The notes: generated from the letters alone by a model not told the origin. A stretch of 32,811 nt of DNA from DSUN01 sp035527715 (GCA_035527715.1 DATKZY010000092.1:1-32811), one strand, 5' to 3'. Counted from the stretch's first letter, positions 8,886-16,639 are shown. Program-made: numbers and translations.

Positions 8886-9680
8886 TCAGAGCCGCTGGAA
8901 GTGGGCTAGCCAACGTGGCAGCGCCGTCTCGATCGGCTCGACCTCGCAGATTTCGTATTCGAGCGCGTAGTCGCCGCGATAGCCCATCGCCTCCATTTTG
9001 CCAACAATCCAGGGATAGTCAATCTCCCCCTCGCCGAGATGGGTTGCCTGGAACTTGTCGCCCTCCCAGCGGCCGTCCTTGACGTGGATGTGGACGATCC
9101 ACGGGGCGAATGCCTCGAAGGCCGCCTTGTAGTCCACGCCGCCGTGCAGCAGGTTGCACGGCTCGTAGAGCACGCCGAAGTGCTTCGAGCCGACGGCCTC
9201 GCACAGGCGCACCGTGGCGTCGGGGATTCCCGCAAGGCTGCCCTTGTGGTTCTCCATGCCCAGGAAGATGCCGCGGGCCGCGGCGTAGTCGGCGCTCTGC
9301 CGGAAGAGCGGCGCGATGCGCGGGATGATGGCGGGGTCTTCCCCTGTGCCGGGCCGCACGCGGATCGAGCGCGCGCCGAAGCGGACCGCCAGGTCGATCG
9401 TCGCCTTCATCTCTTCGAGGGCCTTCGCCTGGACCTCTTCGGAATCGGAGGCGAAGTCGCCGCCGCAATAGCTGCCCAGGTTGGCGATGCGCACGCCCGC
9501 GGCCTTGGCCGCCGCCTCGATGGTCTCAGTGGCCACTTGCGCAGGGTCGGCCGAGAAATGCGGCGGCCGGCCCCACAGGTCCACCTTCTTCAGGCCGCAC
9601 TGGCCCATCGCGGCGAGCGCCTCGGCCACGGGACGCTCACGCAGGGGATACGTGCACGTCGAGATGCGGTTGAGCTCCAC
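8886..9680 (-). CDS. Sugar phosphate isomerase/epimerase-like TIM barrel (xylose-isomerase-like fold)
   Basis: A 264-residue protein of the AP-endonuclease-2/xylose-isomerase-like TIM-barrel superfamily. Such enzymes interconvert ketoses or inosose-type sugars using a divalent metal. Candidate metal ligands lie at the ends of successive strands: GMENHKGS near residue 143, VLYEPCNLLHGG near 175, HIHVKDG near 197 and LEYEICEVEP near 243. The length is typical. No signal peptide is seen, so it is cytoplasmic. AGGAG lies 7 nt before the ATG at 9680. It is downstream of the PQQ-propeller gene on the same strand, separated by a short repeat region. Next to exported glycosidases it plausibly handles a released sugar, which is inference. 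Precise substrate unknown. Confidence 0.85.
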   Translation of the reverse strand: MELNRISTCTYPLRERPVAEALAAMGQCGLKKVDLWGRPPHFSADPAQVATETIEAAAKAAGVRIANLGSYCGGDFASDSEEVQAKALEEMKATIDLAVRFGARSIRVRPGTGEDPAIIPRIAPLFRQSADYAAARGIFLGMENHKGSLAGIPDATVRLCEAVGSKHFGVLYEPCNLLHGGVDYKAAFEAFAPWIVHIHVKDGRWEGDKFQATHLGEGEIDYPWIVGKMEAMGYRGDYALEYEICEVEPIETALPRWLAHFQRL

Positions 9681-9699
9681 AATGTGCTCCTGCTGGTTG

Positions 9700-9783
9700 G
9701 GTCCAATAGGACGTATAGGACATATGGGACTGATAGGACCCGCAACAGGGCATGGGACCCATAGGTCCCATATGTCCCATGGG
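9700..9783. repeat. 9-nt-period minisatellite and palindrome (GGGAC/TAGGAC type)
   Basis: Between the isomerase and propeller genes, TAGGAC or TGGGAC recurs every 9 nt (AATAGGACG, TATAGGACA, TATGGGACT, GATAGGACC from about 9705). A perfect 8-bp hairpin, ATGGGACC-CATA-GGTCCCAT (9752-9771), follows just downstream of the propeller gene on the minus strand. The hairpin could stop or stabilise the transcript, but it has no U-tract. No coding sense seen. Confidence 0.7.
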
Positions 9784-9798
9784 GGCTCGGCCTGGCGG

Positions 9799-11124
9799 CT
9801 ACTTCGCCGCCGAGACGCAGTACAGGTTCCTTGCCGTGCGGATGAAGAGCTTGCCGCCCGCGATGGCGATGCTGGCCTGGCAGGGGCCTTCGCCCATCTG
9901 GATGCGGGAGAGCACCTTGAACTCGTCGCCCGCGGCGAGGACGGCGACCTCGCCGTTTTGGCTGAGGACGTAGACCTTGCCGTCGCCGGCGGTGAACGAG
10001 GCGCGGAGGACGCCCTTCATTTCGAGGCTTGCCTGCCAGATCTTCTTGCCCGTCTTGGCGTCGAGGCAGGCCATCACGCGCTTGCCGTCGTCGGCCACGT
10101 AGAGGCGGCCCTGATAGAGCAGGGGAGTGAGGACGTCGGGGACCGTCTGGTCGAGTCGCCAGGTGAGGTCGCCCGCGCCCAACTCGCCCTTGCCGCCGCC
10201 CTTGATGGCGTAGACCGAGCGGTGCTTGGGCCGCACGGCGTAGACGAGGCCGTCGCCCGGCGTGGCGGAGTTGACGGTGCGCTGCCACGTCTGGCGGTCG
10301 TTGGGTTGATACCACCAGCGCCACAATTCGGCGCCCGTCTCGGCGTCGTGGCCGGTCACGCACTCGCCGCCGGGGATGATGATCTCGGCTCGCCCGCTGC
10401 CCTCGTAGGGGATGGGCGAGAGATAGCTCTCGACCGATTCGTCGGTCGCCGTGGTCGGGCGGACGTGTCTCCACAGCGTCTTGCCCGACGCGGGGTCGAG
10501 GGCGAGGAGGAAGGACTCGAGCGGCTCCGACCGCTTGTCGTGCGTGCGGTTGTACTTCTGCGCGCTTGCATTCTGCATCACGAGGACGTAGAGCTTGCCT
10601 TTGTAGAGGAGGGGGCTTGAACTGTAGCCGTACTTCACGACGAACTCGCCGCAGTCCTTCTCCAACTCGCGCGCCCAGAGCTGCTTGCCGTCGTAGTCGA
10701 AGGCGAAGAGTTGGCCGGTGCCGTAGTAGAACCAGGCCGTCTTGCCGTCGGTGACGGGCGACGCGCAGGCCATGTGGTTGCCGCCGACGGGCGCCTTGCG
10801 GTCCCTGCCGACCGTCTTGCGCCAGAGCACCTTGCCCGATGCCACGTCGAGGCAGAGCGCCAGCAGGTCCTTCGTCTCCTTGTCCACGGAGCTGACGAAC
10901 ACGCGGTCGCCCCAGACGGCGGGCGTGCCCGCTCCGAGGCCGGGCATGGGCGCGACCCAGGCGACGTTCGTCTTCGCCGCGACGTCCCAGGTCGTCGGCA
11001 GCCCCGTCTCGGCCGACGAGCCGTTGAAGGCCGGCCCGCGCCACTGCGGCCAATCCCCGGCGAAGGCAAGCGAAGAAAGCACGACGGCAGCGACAATCGG
11101 CAGGGCCAGTTGCTTGCTACGCAT
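9799..11124 (-). CDS. Exported PQQ-like/BamB-like beta-propeller protein
   Basis: A 441-residue exported protein whose mature N-terminus, DWPQWRGPAFNGSS, is typical of planctomycete outer-membrane-protein-assembly/PQQ-repeat proteins. The body is an eight-bladed type propeller with repeated LALD-ASGKTLWR strands: CLDVASGKVLWRKTV, ALDPASGKTLWRH, GHDAETGAELWRWW and CLDAKTGKKIWQASL. None of the dehydrogenase active-site features is evident, so it is probably a binding or scaffold propeller rather than a quinoprotein enzyme. The signal peptide is LALPIVAAVVLSSLAFA. AGGAG precedes the ATG at 11124 and a promoter candidate lies 45 nt upstream. It is followed by the sugar isomerase gene, with which it may be co-transcribed. 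Confidence 0.85.
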   Translation of the reverse strand: MRSKQLALPIVAAVVLSSLAFAGDWPQWRGPAFNGSSAETGLPTTWDVAAKTNVAWVAPMPGLGAGTPAVWGDRVFVSSVDKETKDLLALCLDVASGKVLWRKTVGRDRKAPVGGNHMACASPVTDGKTAWFYYGTGQLFAFDYDGKQLWARELEKDCGEFVVKYGYSSSPLLYKGKLYVLVMQNASAQKYNRTHDKRSEPLESFLLALDPASGKTLWRHVRPTTATDESVESYLSPIPYEGSGRAEIIIPGGECVTGHDAETGAELWRWWYQPNDRQTWQRTVNSATPGDGLVYAVRPKHRSVYAIKGGGKGELGAGDLTWRLDQTVPDVLTPLLYQGRLYVADDGKRVMACLDAKTGKKIWQASLEMKGVLRASFTAGDGKVYVLSQNGEVAVLAAGDEFKVLSRIQMGEGPCQASIAIAGGKLFIRTARNLYCVSAAK

Positions 11125-11168
11125 AGAAGACTCCTGGGGTCCGGGACATGCAGGAACTGTCGGGCAGT

Positions 11169-11197
11169 ATGATGCCGGCTTCCGCCTCGCGTGTCAA
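11169..11197 (-). promoter_or_regulatory. Sigma-70-like promoter for the PQQ-propeller gene
   Basis: Minus strand: TTGACA (11197-11192), 17-nt spacer, CATCAT (11174-11169). The same -35/-10 pair and spacing occur before the selenoprotein gene. Confidence 0.5.
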
Positions 11198-11207
11198 GGC
11201 AGGGGGG

Positions 11208-12617
11208 TTACTTCCTGAGGGCAATCTCGACTGAGATGTCCTGGCGGAGAAAGAGGCACTGGCCGCCCTGGGTCTCGTAAACGTTGTAGAGGGCGTAGAG
11301 GCGGAAGCGGGCGGGCTCGGCCGCGCCGGGCGGCGCCTGGACCTCGAAGTCGAGGCGGCGCACCTCGCCGGTTTCCGCGGCACGTGGCTGCGGAGCTACG
11401 AGCAGCCGGTCGGACACCCGCCAGCCGGCCGGGACGTCCACCCAGAGGCGCAGCGGCTCGGTCTCGTTGTTCCAGTGCGCCTTGGCATCGCGGGAGGGCC
11501 GAAACGTGATGTGGACGCGGACGGACTGGCCGGGCGCCACGCTTGCCGGGACCACGGCCACTTCGGCCTCGATGAGGCGCTGGTCGTCGCGGCGGACTTT
11601 GCCCTCGGGATCGGGCGGCTCCAGGGCCTCGGGCTGAGGCAAGTCCTTGAGTGGGAAGGCGATTTCAGAGCCGTAGGGCGGCTCGGCGAGGGCGATCGGC
11701 GTGTCGCCACGCGCGGCGATGGCCTTCGCCGCCTCGGCGACCCAGTCGTAGAAGGCGTAGGGCTTGTCGAGCCGCGGGCCGTATTGCTGGATGCGCCGCC
11801 GCCAGATGTACTGGTTGGGGTTCGTGGCGAGCGCGCGGCTCCAGCCATCCACGGCGGCCTGGAAGTCGCCGGGCCGGCGGCTCGCCGTCTCGTAGCGCAG
11901 GCGGCGGCACACGCCGAGGCGGAAGAAGGCATCGCCATCGGCGGGGGCGACCTGCGCGGCACGCTGGTAGCAGACGATGGCTTCATCGAGGCGCCCGGGG
12001 CCGCCCCAGAGCGCCAGGGCATCGCCCAGCGCCCGCCAGCCGGCGGTTGGGTTTGCCTTCGCCTGCTCGCGCAAGGCCGCGATGTCCGATGCCTTCGGCG
12101 TGAGCGGGGCTGCCTCGCCGCCATCGTCGGGAAAGGTCTTGTTGAGGAAATCGGCCTCGAAGGTCTTCAGGTCGGGCCGCACGGCGCGCACGATGCCGTG
12201 CTCGTCAATCGCGACCGGGATGGGCACGGCCTGAAGGCGAAGGATGTTGATGGGGTCGTGGAGGATCGGCCAGTCGAGCTGCTGCCACTGGGCGAAGAGC
12301 CGCGCCCGATCGGCGTGCTGTTCCTGGACGACGCCGAGGAGGACGAGCCGCCCCGACTTCACCCACTCGCGCGTGGCCGCGTGCCAGACCGGCACGTGTC
12401 GGCGGCAGCCTACTCACCACGAGGCGAAGTGGATCAGCAGCACCTTCTTGCCGCGGAAGTCCGACAGCGACACGGGCTTGCGGTCGTCTATCCTCGGGAG
12501 CATGAAGTCGGGATGCCTCTTCCCCACCTCAGGGGCGTACGACCCTGCATCGGCGTTCATTGCAGACCCCCACACGGCCAGAGCCAGGAGAATACCCAGT
12601 GTGATCTCTCTCACCAT
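11208..12617 (-). CDS. Thioredoxin-like (TlpA/redoxin) selenoprotein candidate, UxxC, with TPR-like and C-terminal beta domain
   Basis: Two open segments (12617-12417 and 12413-11208) lie in one frame, separated only by a TGA at 12416-12414. Read through, they give a 469-residue protein: signal peptide (LGILLALAVWGSA), redoxin domain with GKRHPDFMLPRIDD and GKKVLLIHFASW, then U68-V-G-C71-R-R, VPVWH, and cis-Pro segment VPIPVAIDEHGIVR. TPR-like helices (about 170-260) and a beta domain ending GGQCLFLRQDISVEI follow. The UGA falls exactly where WCxxC has its first Cys, and a SECIS-like hairpin follows at 12396-12380. The predicted product is an exported thiol/selenol oxidoreductase. GGAGG lies 4 nt before the ATG at 12617; a GTG at 12614 would give 7 nt. 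Ordinary gene callers would report two fragments. The alternatives are a nonsense mutation or a sequencing error in a Cys codon. Confidence 0.8.
12380..12416 (-). promoter_or_regulatory. Candidate bacterial SECIS element with Sec UGA codon
   Basis: On the minus strand the UGA (12416-12414) is followed by 17 nt, then the stem CGTGCC (12396-12391), loop GGTCT (12390-12386) and GGCACG (12385-12380). The 6-bp stem is perfect. The loop begins with GG, and the loop sequence resembles the GGUCU apex of the E. coli fdhF SECIS as I remember it. The loop starts 23 nt after the UGA, within the spacing accepted for bacterial SECIS elements. GCCG upstream of the stem can add a lower helix with CGGC just after it. 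Confidence 0.75.
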
Positions 12618-12637
12618 TCAGCCTCCGGTGTCCCTGC

Positions 12638-12666
12638 ATGATGCCAGCCTGGGGCTTTTGTGTCAA
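12638..12666 (-). promoter_or_regulatory. Sigma-70-like promoter for the selenoprotein gene
   Basis: Minus strand: perfect TTGACA (12666-12661), 17-nt spacer, CATCAT (12643-12638), 21 nt before the ATG at 12617, giving a very short leader. Confidence 0.5.
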
Positions 12667-12718
12667 GGCGGGATGAGAGCGACGGCGAGGACAAGGAGAG
12701 AGGAAGGCAGGAACTGAG

Positions 12719-13034
12719 CATGTAGCGCGGGGCGGCGAGGCCCGCGTTGTCGCCATAAGCCACAGGGCGATAAGTGCTTATGGAGATCGAGCCCGGGCCA
12801 CTAGGCGCTCAAATCCAGAGGCGGGGAGATTGAGCGCCTAGCATGTAGCGCGCGACCCTGGAGGCAGGACGAGGCCGGCGCAAGTGAGGCCATTCCGGGC
12901 AGTTGGCGGTCTGTAGCAGGCAGAAGGATGCCTGCGCCGAGCCATAAGTGCTTAGTGGGCAATGTGTTACGGTAGGGGCCCCTTGGCCTACAGGCCGCCA
13001 AACCCAGGGGCGGGGGGAGTGGCGGCCTGTAGCC
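12719..13034. repeat. Array of structured intergenic hairpins with conserved loop
   Basis: The 426-nt gap between the selenoprotein and VOC genes has no gene. It holds two long perfect hairpins: CTAGGCGCTCAA/TTGAGCGCCTAG (12801-12841) and CTACAGGCCGCCA/TGGCGGCCTGTAG (12988-13032). Their stems differ but their loops share CCAG(A/G)GGCGGGG. Each is preceded by ATAAGTGCTTA (12770-12780 and 12944-12954). Further hairpins are CCATAAGC/GCTTATGG (12753-12783) and GCAGGCA/TGCCTGC (12916-12935). TGTAGC occurs four times (12721, 12844, 12912, 13029). The array looks like a diverged two-copy structured repeat; its role is unknown. Confidence 0.85.
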
Positions 13035-13043
13035 TGAGCAGGG

Positions 13044-13457
13044 TCAGGGGGCGACGGGCCGCAGCGAGGGGGCTTGCCAGCTTTCGGGCGTGTAGCCGTG
13101 AAGCTCGATGCGGTTGCCGTCGGGGTCGGCGAGCCAGGCCTGCCAGCTCTGGTCGCTGCCGAGCTTGGGGTCAGTGATCTCGACGCCCTTGGCCCGCAGC
13201 TCGGCGACGGCGGCAGCCACGTCGTCCACCTCGATGCAGATGTGACGGAAGCTCTGGCCCTTGGCCGGCTCGCCCAGTTGCCCCGTGAAGAGCTCGATGA
13301 AACTCCGCCCGCCGACGTGCAGGTAGACTCCGAAGCGCTCCCCCTTGTCGTTCACAAAGTCGAACGCCCGCTTCAGCCCCAGCCTCTCGCAATAGAAGGC
13401 GATGGACGCGTCGAGGTCGCGGACCGTGAAGCACACGTGTGCGAGGGCCTTCACCAT
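13044..13457 (-). CDS. VOC-family (glyoxalase I/bleomycin-resistance-like) metalloprotein
   Basis: A 137-residue single VOC protein built of two beta-alpha-beta-beta-beta modules. The four expected metal ligands are present: His7 (LAHVCFTV), Glu55 (SFIELF), His72 (FRHICIEV) and Glu118 (NRIELHGY). The tail motif WLADPDGNRIEL is typical of lactoylglutathione-lyase-like members, whose reactions range from methylglyoxal isomerisation to dioxygenation and drug binding. The substrate therefore cannot be fixed. Cytoplasmic; no signal peptide. AGGAG lies before the ATG at 13457. It is divergent from the DUF4091 hydrolase, with back-to-back promoters between them. Downstream is the hairpin array. Confidence 0.88.
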   Translation of the reverse strand: MVKALAHVCFTVRDLDASIAFYCERLGLKRAFDFVNDKGERFGVYLHVGGRSFIELFTGQLGEPAKGQSFRHICIEVDDVAAAVAELRAKGVEITDPKLGSDQSWQAWLADPDGNRIELHGYTPESWQAPSLRPVAP

Positions 13458-13501
13458 CGGTGTCTCCTGACTGCTGCGGGGGGTCCCAAGCTCGGCCAGC
13501 T

Positions 13502-13530
13502 ATCGTCGCAATTCCCCCCGCTCTTGTCAA
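13502..13530 (-). promoter_or_regulatory. Sigma-70-like promoter for the VOC gene
   Basis: Minus strand: perfect TTGACA (13530-13525), 17-nt spacer, GACGAT (13507-13502), with a weak -10. Confidence 0.45.
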
Positions 13531-13543
13531 CGGCCTTTCCCTC

Positions 13544-13572
13544 TTGACACCGGCTCGGCATCTCAATACTAT
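13544..13572 (+). promoter_or_regulatory. Sigma-70-like promoter for the DUF4091 hydrolase gene
   Basis: Perfect TTGACA (13544-13549), 17-nt spacer, TACTAT (13567-13572), 42 nt before the ATG at 13615. Confidence 0.65.
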
Positions 13573-13614
13573 CGGATCGGGGAGAACACTGTGGGGGAAG
13601 GACAGGAAACGACA

Positions 13615-15876
13615 ATGCAGAGAGGCCGCGCAAGACTGGGCACTGTGGCGTTCCTCGTCCTGGTGGGTCGCGCGTGGGCGGCGAGCTTGCCGCTGTCGCT
13701 GCCCATCGAGGCCGTGAAGGAGCTGAATCCCCGGGCCTGGGGCGCGGCGGCGAAGGAAGGCGAACGGGTGTATCGCGCCGCGCTCAAGGGGCAGGACGCC
13801 TGGCTCCGCGTGCCCGCCTGGTGGGGCGAGGGCGTGCGGCCGCCGAAGGGCGCCCGATACGTCGTCGAGGTGACCTACAAGGACGTGGCCGATGCGCCCG
13901 TCGTGGCCGAAGCCTTCAACGCCCTCGGCAGCTACTACAGCCGCCGCGAGCTGCACCGCTTCGGGGGCGAGAACGACGGGAAGTGGAAGGTCGCGCAGGT
14001 GCCCGTCAGTTGGGACCTGGTGGTGCTGCCGAGGGACACGAAGTCCGCCGAGCTGGCCTTCCGTGCGCCTGCCGATGTGCCCATCTCTCACCTCTCGATC
14101 CGCGACGCGAAGCTCCCCGAGGACCAGGCGCGCTACGAGGCGGAATCGCGCGCGTGGGTGGCAAAGGTCCAGGCCGCCAAGGCGGCTGGCGCGGGACAGA
14201 TGGTCGCCGACGAGACGCCGGACATCCCGGAGACACACAAGGGCAAGGCCATCGTGCCCTACGTCCGCGCCTACTACGACCGCATCTACCCGAACAGCGC
14301 GCCCAGGCAGGGAGAGGCCGCCGCCACGATTCACGTCCGCATGGCCCGAAACGAGTTCGAGCCCGGCACCTTCGCTGTCTACGCCCAGGAGGACCTGCCA
14401 GGCGTGGACTTCGCGGTCTCGGAGCTGACCGGCCCCGCGGGCAAGCTGGCGTGCGAGGTGCGACGGCACACGGCGGAGTTCGCCTTGGAGCCGAAGGGCA
14501 AGACCCTCGTGTGGACGCCGCAGCGCCTGTGGCCCGCCTTCCCCGCGGCCATCAAGAGAGGGCGGTCGGCCTGGTTCTGGATCACCCTCCGCACCCTCGG
14601 CGACGACAGCAAGCCCGGGAAGTACCGCGGAAAGGTGACCATCACGGCCGGGCCGCACGCCGCGGAGCTGCCGATCCAGGTCGAGGTGCTGCCCGTCACA
14701 CTCCTCACGATGGACGAGGCGGGGCTGCGCATGGGCGGGTGCGTGACCGGCCTCGCCACGGCCGGCGAAATGGCCACCATGCGCGAGCACAATCACAACA
14801 TGGTCAACCTCTGGTTCGCAGGCGTCCAGCCCGAGATGCGGAAGGAGGGCGACCGCATCGTGCTGGACTTCCACTATCTCGACGACTGGATGCAAGTCGC
14901 CAAGGAAAACGGCCAAGGCGCCATCGTGTGGTTCCTCGGCGGCAACCCGAACGGTTTCCCCCAAACGCTCTCCATCGAGCGCGACCTCTACGCTTTGGCT
15001 TGCGGCCCACGCGACGACTTCTTCAAGAAGGCCGGCTCGCAGGAGTTCCGCGGCAAGATCCTGCCCGAGGTCCGCGAGCACTACAAGCGTTGGCTCCAGG
15101 ACGTTGTCGCGCACGCGAAGGAGAAGGGCTGGCCCGAGCTGATCCTCACCCCTTTCGACGAGCCGGCCAAGTGGGCCTACACGGAGCCGCGGGCCGACCG
15201 GAGCTACCCCTTCGCCATCGGCTGCGGCCCCTGGATACGCGACCACTTCAAGGATGCCTGCGCCCTCATCCACGAGGCGGTCCCCGGCACCAAGGTCTAC
15301 ATCTCGATGCACCGCAACTTCCACCGGAAGGTGCATGGCACCGATGGGCGGGTCGGGGAGATCTTCATCCCCGACTGCGATGTCATCTGCACCAACGCGA
15401 TTGACGAGGACAACGAGCTTGGGAACAAGGTGCGGAATGCCGGGAAGATCTTCTGGCAGTATTCCGGCACCCGCAGCCGCCGGTTCGGTTTCGGCTTCTA
15501 CTTCGCCGCGTGGGACTCGCGCGGGTCGCTCTGCTGGGCCTACAACTGGGGCCGGCGGTTCGACACCACGGAGGGCTCAAACTGGGAGTATGCCTGGTAC
15601 TCCCCCTTCGACACCATCCTCACCCCCGACTACGAGGAGCTGCGCGAGGCCTGGGACGACCGCCGCTACGTCGAGACCGCCAAGGCCGCCGCCAAGGCCG
15701 CGGGCAAGGACATCTCCGACCTCCTCGCCCAGATTCGCACGGAGACCCTCGCCAACCAGGGCACCGGCGGCCGCGACCTCGTCAACGACTTCTGGGAAGA
15801 GGGCCGCCAGGCCAACAAGATGGACCAATGGCGCGAGCTGCTGGCCAGGAGGATCGCCGAGCTGACGCGGAGATAG
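13615..15876 (+). CDS. Exported DUF4091/GH123-like glycoside hydrolase
   Basis: A 753-residue exported protein. After the signal peptide (LGTVAFLVLVGRAWAASL) come N-terminal beta-sandwich domains (to about residue 370, including HVRMARNEFEPGTFAVYA and TLRTLGDDSKPGKYRGKVT), then a TIM-barrel-like domain. Its LILTPFDEPAKW carries an Asp-Glu pair (515-516), as in GH123-type N-acetyl-hexosaminidases that use substrate-assisted catalysis. The C-terminal WEYAWYSPFDTILTPDYEEL and REAWDDRRYVET match the DUF4091 pattern. A hexosaminidase-like role is inferred; related DUF4091 proteins are largely uncharacterised. The ATG at 13615 is chosen because it begins the signal peptide directly and AGGAAA lies upstream. 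A GTG at 13591 would add eight non-signal residues. Single-gene unit with its own promoter. Confidence 0.8.
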   Translation: MQRGRARLGTVAFLVLVGRAWAASLPLSLPIEAVKELNPRAWGAAAKEGERVYRAALKGQDAWLRVPAWWGEGVRPPKGARYVVEVTYKDVADAPVVAEAFNALGSYYSRRELHRFGGENDGKWKVAQVPVSWDLVVLPRDTKSAELAFRAPADVPISHLSIRDAKLPEDQARYEAESRAWVAKVQAAKAAGAGQMVADETPDIPETHKGKAIVPYVRAYYDRIYPNSAPRQGEAAATIHVRMARNEFEPGTFAVYAQEDLPGVDFAVSELTGPAGKLACEVRRHTAEFALEPKGKTLVWTPQRLWPAFPAAIKRGRSAWFWITLRTLGDDSKPGKYRGKVTITAGPHAAELPIQVEVLPVTLLTMDEAGLRMGGCVTGLATAGEMATMREHNHNMVNLWFAGVQPEMRKEGDRIVLDFHYLDDWMQVAKENGQGAIVWFLGGNPNGFPQTLSIERDLYALACGPRDDFFKKAGSQEFRGKILPEVREHYKRWLQDVVAHAKEKGWPELILTPFDEPAKWAYTEPRADRSYPFAIGCGPWIRDHFKDACALIHEAVPGTKVYISMHRNFHRKVHGTDGRVGEIFIPDCDVICTNAIDEDNELGNKVRNAGKIFWQYSGTRSRRFGFGFYFAAWDSRGSLCWAYNWGRRFDTTEGSNWEYAWYSPFDTILTPDYEELREAWDDRRYVETAKAAAKAAGKDISDLLAQIRTETLANQGTGGRDLVNDFWEEGRQANKMDQWRELLARRIAELTRR

Positions 15877-15889
15877 GCAAGGTGCAGAC

Positions 15890-15911
15890 AGCGGCCCGAC
15901 GTTGGACCGCT
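15890..15911. terminator. Possible bidirectional hairpin between convergent genes
   Basis: AGCGGCCC (15890-15897), loop GACGTT, GGACCGCT (15904-15911) form a stem with one C-A mismatch between the stops of the hydrolase and the PIN-like gene. There is no T-run on either side, so intrinsic termination is doubtful. Confidence 0.3.
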
Positions 15912-16288
15912 CAGTCGAGGTCCGCGCTTTCCTCTTGATAGACACGGAGCCGCCCGCTCTGGATCACCCAAAGCTTGCCTCTGATGCTGTCGCGAGCAAG
16001 GCCCCCGGCGAGCGTCGTGACGGCCCAGGCCAGGTCGCGCGGGGTCGGCTTCGGAGGAAGCCGCAGCAAGGCAATCCCCGAGTACTCAGATGGCCTGAAG
16101 AGCAAGGGGTTCCCGAAGTCCAGGTCGAGCGTCACCAGGCATCGCCCTTCTGCCCGGCAGGCCTCGATCACCGTCCCGTCTGGGGCAGAGCACACATCCT
16201 CCTCGACAACCGTGGTGACATCGTGCCCCGCCGACCGCAGGAGTACCGCGCACTGCTTCCCGAGATTCTCGTCGAGCTTCAGCTTCAC
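15911..16288 (-). CDS. DUF5615 PIN-like protein (probable toxin of a toxin-antitoxin pair)
   Basis: A 125-residue protein with the compact PIN-like pattern of DUF5615: KLKLDENLGKQCAVLLRSAGHDV near the N-terminus, then SAPDGTVIEACRAEGRCLVTLDLDFGNPLLF, which supplies the acidic residues (LDEN, DG, TLDLDF) expected in a nuclease-like site. Proteins of this family usually pair with DUF433 antitoxins and are taken to be RNases, though few have been tested. It starts at a GTG (16288) overlapping the stop of the upstream DUF433 gene by 4 nt (GTGA), so the two are translationally coupled. Family and pairing are clear; toxicity is inferred. Confidence 0.85.
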   Translation of the reverse strand: MKLKLDENLGKQCAVLLRSAGHDVTTVVEEDVCSAPDGTVIEACRAEGRCLVTLDLDFGNPLLFRPSEYSGIALLRLPPKPTPRDLAWAVTTLAGGLARDSIRGKLWVIQSGRLRVYQEESADLD

Positions 16289-16533
16289 AGCTTCGACTCC
16301 ACAGGGATCTCGACGTATCGCTCGCGCGACATCTCGGCCCCGTAGGCAATGCAGGCGAGGATATCTGCCTCCTCAATACCGGGGTACTCCTCCAGGATCT
16401 CCTCGGTCCTCATGCCGCTGGCCAGGAAGTCGAGAATCAGGGACACCCAGATGCGGTGCCCGCGGATGCACGGCTTGCCGAAACAGACGCTTGGGTTGAT
16501 GGAAATTCGCGCAAGCAGGTCATCCCGTGTCAT
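16285..16533 (-). CDS. DUF433 antitoxin-like protein
   Basis: An 82-residue DUF433 protein: RISINPSVCFGKPCIRGHRIWVSLILDFLASGMRTEEILEEYPGIEEADILACIAYGAE spans almost the whole family pattern, with the diagnostic P-x-x-C-x-G-x-P-x-I-x-G-x-R and a helix-turn-helix-like second half. DUF433 proteins act as putative DNA-binding antitoxins for DUF5615 partners. The ATG at 16533 follows GGAGGAG. The frame is open further upstream to 16623, but that part is low-complexity and overlaps the promoter. It overlaps the toxin start by 4 nt. Confidence 0.87.
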   Translation of the reverse strand: MTRDDLLARISINPSVCFGKPCIRGHRIWVSLILDFLASGMRTEEILEEYPGIEEADILACIAYGAEMSRERYVEIPVESKL

Positions 16534-16594
16534 GGCCGACTCCTCCGTGCCTCCACGTGCGCCCGGCCCGGGCGCTCCGGCCCTCCTCCACGTC

Positions 16595-16623
16595 ACGCTA
16601 TCCACTTTTCGACTTTGAGTCAA
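16595..16623 (-). promoter_or_regulatory. Promoter candidate for the DUF433/DUF5615 pair
   Basis: Minus strand: TTGACT (16623-16618), 17-nt spacer, TAGCGT (16600-16595). The -35 is good and the -10 poor. Confidence 0.4.
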
Positions 16624-16639
16624 GCGCGGCAGCAGGCGT

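Noticed and set aside
8877..8888. Terminator between the convergent six-hairpin and isomerase genes
   Set aside because: Only 6 nt separate the stops and no hairpin is visible there.
12414..12416. Two separate genes (67-codon and 395-codon) instead of one
   Set aside because: Both are in the same frame, the redoxin fold is cut at its active site, the second part has no RBS or natural start, and a SECIS-like hairpin follows the TGA.
16534..16623. 30-codon N-terminal extension of the DUF433 protein
   Set aside because: Low-complexity, runs through the promoter candidate, and GGAGGAG precedes the ATG at 16533.
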